From Agrobacterium tumefaciens (GTDB lineage Bacteria > Pseudomonadota > Alphaproteobacteria > Rhizobiales > Rhizobiaceae), in the NCBI RefSeq assembly GCF_013337285.1, contig NZ_SUPW01000001.1, positions 1,054,001-1,118,000 of the forward strand: DNA of 64,000 nucleotides. The letters are read 5' to 3'. Of the stretch, positions 56,874 through 64,000 are shown piece after piece. Within the stretch, counting starts at the first letter, position 1; each line of letters opens with the position of its first letter. The position numbers and the translations under genes were made by a program. The notes under the pieces are model-generated. The model did not search any database and was not told where the DNA came from. It worked only from the letters and a program-made list of their open reading frames with translations.

Positions 56874-58031
56874 TCAGCGTGTCAGGACAAGACCTGAATC
56901 CGGTTTCCAGTTCAGCCACACCATATCGCCGAAGGTGATCGGGCGATCGACGAGACGCGAGACGTTGGCCTGCGCGGCGCGGATGACACGGCCATCGGCA
57001 AGCTTGACGATGAACACCGAGAAATCACCGAGATAGCCGATATCCCAGACCTCGCCATAGGCGGAATTAACGGCAATGTCGGCGGGCTGGTCGAGCGAGA
57101 TGCGGACCTTTTCCGGGCGGATGGCGTAAGCCACCTGACTGCCGGTCGCAGCGGCGCATTCCTGCTCCACCGTTACCTTCAACCCGTCGCAATCGAGCGT
57201 CACCAGACCCGGCTTGCCGATGTCTGAGGCGTTGGCGACGACATTGGCGTCGAAAATATTGATGTCGCCGATGAAGTCAGCGACATAGCGCGTGTTCGGC
57301 GCCTCGTAAATCTCGGCCGGCGTCGCCACCTGCACGACGTTGCCCTTGTCCATGACCGCAATGCGATCCGATACCGTCATCGCCTCTTCCTGATCGTGCG
57401 TGACGATGAGGAAGGTGAGGCCGAGATTGGTCTGGATGTCCATCAGCTCGAATTGGGTTTCCTCGCGCAGCTTCTTGTCGAGCGCGCCGAGGGGTTCGTC
57501 CAGCAGAAGCACCTTCGGGCGCTTGGCGAGCGACCGGGCAAGCGCCACGCGCTGTCTCTGGCCGCCAGAAAGCTGGCTCGGCTTGCGTTTGGCGAATTCC
57601 GTCAGCTTGACGAGCCGCAGCATTTCCTCGACGCGGGAAAATATTTCCGCCTTCGGCAGGCCGTCCTGCTCCAGCCCGAAGGCGATGTTCTTTTCCACCG
57701 ACATATGCGGGAAAAGCGCATAGGACTGGAACATCATATTCGTCGGGCGCTTATAGGGCGGCACGCCGGAAATATCCTTGCCCTGCAGCAGGATACGGCC
57801 CTCGGTCGGTTCCTCGAAACCGGCCAGCATCCGCATCAGCGTGGTCTTGCCGCAGCCGGAGGGACCGAGCAGCGAAAAGAACTCGCGCTCGTAAATATCA
57901 AGCGTCAGATTGTTGACGGCGACGAAATCGCCGAAACGCTTGGTGACGTTTTCAAAGCGGATGAAGGGCACCGCATCGGGATTGTCCCACGGGCTGAATT
58001 TACGTTTGACCGGCCCCAGAGTTTTCGCCAT
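56874..58031 (-). CDS. potG: Putrescine ABC transporter ATP-binding protein PotG
   Basis: A 385-residue ABC ATPase with C-terminal TOBE domain. Walker A is LGPSGCGKTTLMR near 56, the signature LSGGQRQRVALARSL near 153, Walker B KVLLLDEPLGALD and the switch His in IVTHDQEEAM. Closest in pattern to E. coli PotG. ATG 58031 follows GGGTAGGG; a TTG 15 bases upstream is unlikely. It is separated from potF by 173 bp containing a strong hairpin. Confidence 0.93.
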   Translation of the reverse strand: MAKTLGPVKRKFSPWDNPDAVPFIRFENVTKRFGDFVAVNNLTLDIYEREFFSLLGPSGCGKTTLMRMLAGFEEPTEGRILLQGKDISGVPPYKRPTNMMFQSYALFPHMSVEKNIAFGLEQDGLPKAEIFSRVEEMLRLVKLTEFAKRKPSQLSGGQRQRVALARSLAKRPKVLLLDEPLGALDKKLREETQFELMDIQTNLGLTFLIVTHDQEEAMTVSDRIAVMDKGNVVQVATPAEIYEAPNTRYVADFIGDINIFDANVVANASDIGKPGLVTLDCDGLKVTVEQECAAATGSQVAYAIRPEKVRISLDQPADIAVNSAYGEVWDIGYLGDFSVFIVKLADGRVIRAAQANVSRLVDRPITFGDMVWLNWKPDSGLVLTR

Positions 58032-58124
58032 GCACCCTACCCTCAAATCCCGTTGGTCTTGTCGATTTGATCATCGGACCGAAAACCGCATCTATTTTCG
58101 GTCGGATGCTTGGGGCGGGCAGCA

Positions 58125-58148
58125 CCGGCAGGTAACGTGACCTGCCGG
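58125..58148 (-). promoter_or_regulatory. Intercistronic hairpin between potF and potG
   Basis: Perfect 9-bp inverted repeat CCGGCAGGT/ACCTGCCGG with a 6-nt loop in the potF-potG gap. Such structures after a binding-protein gene commonly stabilise its mRNA or reduce read-through, giving more PotF than membrane subunits. No proper T-run follows, consistent with partial read-through into potG. Its effect here is inferred. Confidence 0.6.
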
Positions 58149-58204
58149 CAAAAGCATCAGAGAAACAGGCCCGCCGGCCGTTCCTCAACCAGCGGGCTGC
58201 AGTG

Positions 58205-59302
58205 TCAGCTGCCAGTCTTTATCTGCGTCCAGACGCGGTTCAAAACACGCTGTTCCTTCGGTCCGTAAGGCGAGATGGTGAAGAGCTTCTTCATCGTTTC
58301 GGCATCGGGATAAACAGCGGGGTTCTTGGAAACCGACTCGTCCATCAGCGCCTGCGAGGCGAGGTTGCCATTGGCGTATTGAACATAGTTCGACGCCTTG
58401 GCGATGACTTCCGGCCGCATCAGAAAGTTGATGAAGGCATGCGCTTCCTCGACATTCTTGGCATCCGCCGGGATGGCAAGGTTGTCGAACCACATATAGG
58501 TGCCTTCCTTCGGGATGATGTAGTTCACCTCAACGCCGTTCTTGGCTTCTTCCGCGCGGCTTTTCGCCTGCAGGATGTCGCCAGACCAGCCGATGGTGAT
58601 GCAGCTATCGCCATTCGCCAGCTCATCGATATAGGCGGAGGAATTAAACGTCTTCACAGAGGGACGGATCTTCTTGTAGACCTCGCCGCCGGCTTCCAGA
58701 TCGGCCGTTTCCTTGCTGTCCGGATTCTTGCCGAGATAGTTCATGGCAATCGCGAAGGTCTCGTCCGACGCATCGAGAATATTGATGCCGCAGGATTTCA
58801 GCTTTTCGGCATTTTCCGGCTTGAAGAGAATATCCCAGCTATCGACGGGAACATCGCCGAGAGCGGCCTTCACCTTGGCGACGTTATAACCGATGCCTGT
58901 GGTGCCCCACATGTAGTTGACGGCATATTCGTTGCCGGGGTCGTATTTCGCCAGGCGCTCGGAGACTTCAGGCCACATATTCTTCAGATTCGGCAACTTG
59001 GACTTGTCGAGCTTCTGGAACACGCCGGCATTGATCTGGCGGGCGAGGAAGGGGCCGGTCGGCACCACGACGTCGTAACCGGAGCTGCCGGCCAGAAGCT
59101 TGGTTTCCACGAGCTCGTTGCTATCGAACACGTCATAAACGACCTTGATGCCGGTTTCCTTGGTGAAATCGGCAAGAACCGATTCGTCGATATAATCCGA
59201 CCAGTTATAGACGTGAACAACCTTCTCCTGGGCCATTGCCGAGCCTGCTGCGACGAGCGCGGAGGTAAGAGCCAAAGTCAGGCGGAGCGAACGCTTTTTC
59301 AT
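58205..59302 (-). CDS. potF: Periplasmic putrescine-binding protein PotF
   Basis: A 365-residue secreted substrate-binding protein (signal peptide MKKRSLRLTLALTSALVAAG, cleavage after AMA). Strong similarity to E. coli PotF: VYNWSDYIDESVLADF at the mature N-terminus, VVYDVFDSNELVETKLLAGSS, ATTGIGYN-like GTTGIGYN and PVDSWDILFKPENAEKLKSCG. It is first in the leftward potFGHI operon and is the specificity determinant. ATG 59302 has GGAGAC upstream. Confidence 0.94.
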   Translation of the reverse strand: MKKRSLRLTLALTSALVAAGSAMAQEKVVHVYNWSDYIDESVLADFTKETGIKVVYDVFDSNELVETKLLAGSSGYDVVVPTGPFLARQINAGVFQKLDKSKLPNLKNMWPEVSERLAKYDPGNEYAVNYMWGTTGIGYNVAKVKAALGDVPVDSWDILFKPENAEKLKSCGINILDASDETFAIAMNYLGKNPDSKETADLEAGGEVYKKIRPSVKTFNSSAYIDELANGDSCITIGWSGDILQAKSRAEEAKNGVEVNYIIPKEGTYMWFDNLAIPADAKNVEEAHAFINFLMRPEVIAKASNYVQYANGNLASQALMDESVSKNPAVYPDAETMKKLFTISPYGPKEQRVLNRVWTQIKTGS

Positions 59303-59453
59303 GATGTCTCCTGTTAACGCATCCTCACGACGGAAGCGTGATCCCCTTTTTTAGCGAGACTAGAAAGGAAAACAAAAGGGAGCAAGCGGGAAATGTGCAG
59401 CACAGCATTTTCAACCAAATGTGTTCCGGCCGGGAAAAAGCGAATGGAAACAC

Positions 59454-60869
59454 CTACTGGAAGTCGAAAACGCTGAGACCGGTTACCATTTCATCCAGAC
59501 CGAGCGGCCGTGTCAGCGGCGCTTCGGCGCGCGACAGACAGCCCTGTCTTTCACACAGCCGGCACGAAGGGCCGACGGCGACGGGCGGCGCGCCCGAAGC
59601 GGCGGGGCCATAGACCGTCTCTCCCGCCTGAGAGAGCTCGCAGCCGACAAGCACAGCAGTGCGCCTCACCCTTTCACCAAAACCCGCCTGCGGGCCTTCC
59701 AGCGTGCGCGAAACGGTGAGGAAGGCATCACCATCAGGCATTTCCACCGCTTCCACCAGCACTTGCCCCGGCTGGGCGAAAGCCGCATGGATATTGAGCC
59801 GCGGACAGAGGCCGCCGAACCGCGCCCTCGGAAAACCGCCGGCACCCGCAAGGCGGAACCGGTTGCCGGCATTGTCGATCTCCATCAGGAAAAACGGGAT
59901 TGCCGCGGCTGTCGGCCGTTGCAGGCTGACGAGCCGGCTAGCGGCCTGTTCGAACGACACATTGAAGCGCGACCGCAAAACATCGAGGTCATATTTTGCG
60001 CGCTGGGCGGCGGCAAGGAATGCACCATAGGGCATCATCAAGGCATGGGCGGCATATCGTGCCAGTTCGAAACGGGCGATGCGCCGCGCCTCCTCGCCTT
60101 TCAGGCTCAGCGCTTCCAGCTCGACGCCGATCTCCTCGCGAAGCGCCAGAAGACAGGTCTCCATCGCCATTTCCCGCAGCTGGTCCGGTTGCGACAGGCG
60201 CTCAGATAAAAACAGCCGCATCGAATGGCGGTCGTAACGCCGCCGCAGATTGGGCATGGCGTGCACCGGCAGGGTTCTGACCACGATGCCGTGGTTTTTC
60301 TGCAGCCATGCGCGCAGACCGGAGGCGAGGTCGTCGCCTGACGACAATTGTTTATGGAGGTCTTCCGCCGCTGCATCGATGGTATGGAAATAGGCCGGTC
60401 GGTTTTCAAAGACATGCCGCACCTCGTCGATCGGCAGGCGGGTGGAGGAGAGCGCCGTCTCATGCCCCTCCCGCGCCAGAAGATCCGACAGGTCGGAAAG
60501 GCGCTGCGCCTGCTCCCGGTAGGCCCTGTAGAGCTTGAGGACGCCGCTCGCCGCATTGGGCGCGGCATCGGCAACCTCGATCAGTTCCTGCGGCGACGGC
60601 ACCTCGCCCGAAAGCAGCGGATCGGCAAAAACCTCGCGCAATTGCCCGGCGGAACCGGCGCTCTCTCCCTGCAGGTCATCAAGATCGACCTTGTAGACCG
60701 AGGCAAGCTTCAGCAGCAGCTGCACGGTGAGCGGCCGCTGGTTGCGCTCGATGAGATTGAGATAGGAGGGCGAGATCGCCAGCGCCTCGGCCATGGCGGT
60801 TTGCGTCAGCCCCAGACCGTTGCGAATGCGGCGCACGCGCGGCCCGGCAAAAATCTTGTTCTCCGACAT
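59454..60869 (-). CDS. ScfR/RamB-like XRE regulator of short-chain fatty acyl metabolism
   Basis: A 471-residue transcription factor. The N-terminal helix-turn-helix (VRRIRNGLGLTQTAMAEALAISPSYLNLIERN, in pieces) is near residues 10-40, a long middle region resembles the ImmA/IrrE peptidase fold, and the C-terminus carries a cysteine cluster (CRLCERQGC) as in DUF2083 proteins. The metallopeptidase HExxH is not intact: the matching segment reads RFELARYAAH. It is divergent from aceA across 254 bp, the arrangement of RamB-like regulators of the glyoxylate shunt. ATG 60869 has GAGGCG upstream. Confidence 0.85.
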   Translation of the reverse strand: MSENKIFAGPRVRRIRNGLGLTQTAMAEALAISPSYLNLIERNQRPLTVQLLLKLASVYKVDLDDLQGESAGSAGQLREVFADPLLSGEVPSPQELIEVADAAPNAASGVLKLYRAYREQAQRLSDLSDLLAREGHETALSSTRLPIDEVRHVFENRPAYFHTIDAAAEDLHKQLSSGDDLASGLRAWLQKNHGIVVRTLPVHAMPNLRRRYDRHSMRLFLSERLSQPDQLREMAMETCLLALREEIGVELEALSLKGEEARRIARFELARYAAHALMMPYGAFLAAAQRAKYDLDVLRSRFNVSFEQAASRLVSLQRPTAAAIPFFLMEIDNAGNRFRLAGAGGFPRARFGGLCPRLNIHAAFAQPGQVLVEAVEMPDGDAFLTVSRTLEGPQAGFGERVRRTAVLVGCELSQAGETVYGPAASGAPPVAVGPSCRLCERQGCLSRAEAPLTRPLGLDEMVTGLSVFDFQ

Positions 60870-61123
60870 AGCTCGCCTCTCCATCCCCGTGACTCATACA
60901 AGACTGTTACAAATTCATTGCCGTTATGATTTTTACAAAATTTACAATTTTACAGCACCAACCTGTCATGCACTCTACAGGATAACCTCTTTCAAGTCAC
61001 TGTTTTTATGTTTCTTCTGGCGCTTAAATCTTCAAAAATGTAAATGTAGTCACATCGAACGGCGCTTCACGATGTTGATGACAGGCCGCTTCCGAAACTA
61101 CACTTGTCATGGGAGAGAGAAGT
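60870..61123. promoter_or_regulatory. Divergent scfR-like/aceA regulatory region
   Basis: This 254-bp AT-rich gap holds a cluster of TTACAA-type repeats at 60907-60954 (TTACAAA, TTTACAAAA, TTTACAATTTTACA), good candidates for the binding sites of the XRE regulator encoded on the left. A further TGTAAATGTA is near 61037. The aceA start has a GGGAGAGA ribosome site. Promoter elements cannot be assigned firmly. Confidence 0.5.
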
Positions 61124-62413
<1,290 letters not shown>

Positions 62414-62425
62414 AGCTCCCTAAAC

Positions 62426-62449
62426 GCCCTTCCCGTCGCCGGGAAGGGC
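62426..62449 (+). promoter_or_regulatory. Hairpin between aceA and the small downstream gene
   Basis: Inverted repeat GCCCTTCCCG/CGGGAAGGGC with a 4-nt loop, 12 nt after the aceA stop. There is no T-run, so it may be a leaky terminator or an mRNA-stabilising structure that sets the ratio of aceA to the small gene. Confidence 0.6.
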
Positions 62450-62497
62450 TTGCAAATCGCATCAAGAACCCCAACCAATAATGAGAGGAGAAATGCC

Positions 62498-62755
62498 ATG
62501 AATGCCCATAACCCCATCAAGACCCACGTCAAGGAACGCGCCGAGGAGCAGTCATCCGCCATGACGCAGGATCAGCAGGTCGCCATCCGCATGCTGGCCA
62601 ATGATCTGCATCGCCTCAATCAGGCCGTCATGAAAGCCGTCGAGGCCGGCGTTTCCGTCGAGCTGGTCCGCTCTGCCCGCCACCATGGCGGCGGCGGCAA
62701 CTGGGGCGATCTGCTGATCCCGGTCATCGTCGCGCAGGGAAGTGCCGCAGCCTGA
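62498..62755 (+). CDS. Small conserved rhizobial protein next to aceA
   Basis: An 85-residue cytoplasmic protein: a helical segment (QDQQVAIRMLANDLHRLNQAVMKAVEAG) followed by RSARHHGGGGNWGDLLIPV. No membrane segment. ATG 62498 has an excellent GAGAGGAGAA ribosome site. It appears to be cotranscribed with aceA past the hairpin. No function is known to me. Confidence 0.7.
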   Translation: MNAHNPIKTHVKERAEEQSSAMTQDQQVAIRMLANDLHRLNQAVMKAVEAGVSVELVRSARHHGGGGNWGDLLIPVIVAQGSAAA

Positions 62756-62761
62756 AATGCT

Positions 62762-63634
62762 TCAAGCCGGGCGGCTCTTGCGCCCGGCATATAAATCGGA
62801 ATGTCGCTTGATGAGACGGGTCATCCGGTCCGCCACCGTCCTGATATCGCGGCGGTGGCGATCGTCATTGTTCATCACGATCCACTGATTGTGGCGAAGC
62901 GGTTCGATCTCGCCACCCTCACGCATCAGCCGCGCATCGGCATCGCCGACGAAACAGGGAAGCACGGCAACCCCTGCCCCGGCCAGTGTCAGATCAAGCA
63001 GCGCCGTCGGCCGGTTCACCGTTACCACAATATCATTCTGCCGGTTTTCATGCGGCCAGCGCAAATAGGTGGAAATCGCGTTTTCCTCCGCCACCGCCAG
63101 CCAACGGTCAGCAACGGAAGTGGCGGCGTTGCGCAGCCTGTAGGGCGCATAAGCTACCTCCCCCGTCTTGATGGCGGCGAGGTTCTTTTCCTGCGGTTCG
63201 AAAGCGCGGATGCCAATATCGTTTTCGCGATGGGCCAGAGACGCCCTCTGTTCGGCAATAAAAAGATCGATGCGGAAATCATCGCGATCCGTGCAGATGG
63301 CGGAAAAATTTCCGGTCAGCAGCCAGGCATTCCAGGTGCCGACGGCAATACGCACGACAGAAGATGCCGATGACGCCTTCTGCCACCCTTCGATATCCTT
63401 CGCCGCACTCTCCATCGCCTGCAGCCGGTCGAACAGCACATGGCCATCCGCTGTCAGGGCGTATCCAGCCTGGCTGCGCTGGAACAGGGCCTTGCCGACG
63501 CGTTCTTCGAGCTCGACCATGCGGCGTCCCACGGTTGCGGGGCTCAAACCCGTCACGGCGGCAGCACCCGTCAGGCCGCCGCCGCGTGACACATCGAGGA
63601 AAAGCTGGTAGGAATCCCAAGTGACGTTTTTCAT
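62762..63634 (-). CDS. LysR-family transcriptional regulator
   Basis: A 290-residue LysR protein. The helix-turn-helix covers about residues 8-50 (YQLFLDVSRGGGLTGAAAVTG, LSPATVGRRMVELEERVG); the effector domain is diverged. The AVGTWNAWLL segment and absence of the usual strand patterns put it in the less canonical group often annotated only as LysR. It converges with the small gene, six bases away. Target and effector unknown. A short gap separates it from a small rightward ORF. Confidence 0.8.
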   Translation of the reverse strand: MKNVTWDSYQLFLDVSRGGGLTGAAAVTGLSPATVGRRMVELEERVGKALFQRSQAGYALTADGHVLFDRLQAMESAAKDIEGWQKASSASSVVRIAVGTWNAWLLTGNFSAICTDRDDFRIDLFIAEQRASLAHRENDIGIRAFEPQEKNLAAIKTGEVAYAPYRLRNAATSVADRWLAVAEENAISTYLRWPHENRQNDIVVTVNRPTALLDLTLAGAGVAVLPCFVGDADARLMREGGEIEPLRHNQWIVMNNDDRHRRDIRTVADRMTRLIKRHSDLYAGRKSRPA

Positions 63635-63719
63635 TGGTGAAAAACGTAGCGCATTTTCTTGCGCAGATAAATCAAAAAACGGCGCGCATCATGGCCCTCC
63701 GCATTACGAGGAGAGTGAT

Positions 63720-64000
63720 ATGCATGCGATTTTTGCAGCCCGGACCATCATCGAAAACCAGCAGCCGCGCACGCGGCGCGAGGCCATTCAGCAGGAAGAG
63801 AAATTTTATGCCGACATGGCGCAGGCATCACGGCTGTGGCGGCTTTTCAGCGCGCTGATCAGCATGATGAGGGCGAAGAGCGGTCAGTCAGTAAAAGAGA
63901 GCGATCAGGGTGGCGATAGCGCCGGCTGCGATAACGCTCAGGCGAAGGGCCAACTGCCGGCTCTCGCTTTCAGCGCGGGCGATGGCAATGGCGCGAGGGC
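63720..64000 (+). CDS. Possible small protein, open to the window end
   Basis: ATG 63720, with GAGGAG six bases upstream, opens a frame with a plausible start MHAIFAARTIIENQQPRTRR and a helical segment SRLWRLFSALISMM. No stop is met before the end of the window, and from 63888 on it overlaps the minus-strand gene below, which looks real. The true 3' end therefore cannot be seen. A different overlapping frame (ATG 63724) also exists. Function unknown. Confidence 0.4.
   Translation, partial: MHAIFAARTIIENQQPRTRREAIQQEEKFYADMAQASRLWRLFSALISMMRAKSGQSVKESDQGGDSAGCDNAQAKGQLPALAFSAGDGNGAR
63888..64000 (-). CDS. Membrane protein, C-terminal fragment (partial)
   Basis: A minus-strand frame enters from the right window edge and ends at a TGA at 63890-63888. 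The last residues SRQLALRLSVIAAGAIATLI then ALFY form a hydrophobic segment, so it is probably the C-terminal membrane helix of a larger protein. Too short to identify. Confidence 0.5.
   Translation of the reverse strand, partial: PRAIAIARAESESRQLALRLSVIAAGAIATLIALFY

Overview
This is a chromosomal window from an alphaproteobacterium of the Agrobacterium tumefaciens species complex (Rhizobiales). The strongest marker is the mannosylfructose pair mfpsA-mfppB at 249-2380, known from A. tumefaciens. Support comes from a PdhS1-like cell-cycle kinase, an alphaproteobacterial-type tRNA-His (A73, G1:U72, no G-1), a Q10-type polyprenyl diphosphate synthase, GC-rich coding sequence and several rhizobial DUF families. 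Almost all of it is ordinary core chromosome.

Layout: (1) 1-6998, rightward: tail of a GntR/FCD regulator, mfpsA-mfppB, a NUDIX hydrolase, a PiT phosphate permease, rsmE and gshA. (2) 7052-15428: a DUF1127 gene divergent from an LrhA-like LysR gene, an 812-residue DUF1217 repeat protein, a DUF6101-like gene, ubiA, a MipA-like porin and cfa. (3) 15598-22765: tex, purD, a small secreted protein, a chemoreceptor and a DUF523 gene. (4) 22999-33179, leftward: glyS, DUF2207, aroA, lemA, a secreted orphan, glyQ, a small membrane protein, an S49 peptidase, a TrmN6-like methylase and a DUF2007 gene. Here glyQ and glyS are split by the lemA/aroA/DUF2207 block. (5) 33291-37792, rightward: ddsA, a TPR lipoprotein-like protein, ispE and moaB. 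(6) 38078-47389: dienelactone hydrolase, alcohol dehydrogenase, MAPEG, guaB, a metallo-beta-lactamase-fold protein, an MFS exporter, rlmE and ppx/gppA. (7) 47520-48955: a small lower-GC accessory patch (winged-helix protein converging on an adenine-type DNA methylase) beside tRNA-His. (8) 49347-54824: pdhS1-like kinase with a perfect CtrA-type box upstream, then a fused Fe(III) ABC permease. (9) 55137-59302, leftward: potFGHI putrescine ABC transporter. (10) 59454-64000: an ScfR/RamB-like regulator divergent from aceA (isocitrate lyase), a small gene, a LysR gene and two partial genes.

Two copies of an intergenic inverted-repeat element (about 155 bp, 46-bp arms) lie at 22801-22958 and 37822-37976. 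Many genes end in clear hairpin/T-run terminators. No CRISPR array, rRNA, IS element or integrase was seen. The points most worth a second look are the accessory patch by tRNA-His, the DUF1217 repeat protein, the CtrA-type box at pdhS1, and a second CtrA-type box plus leftward terminator in a gap between two converging genes, which may mark a small RNA.
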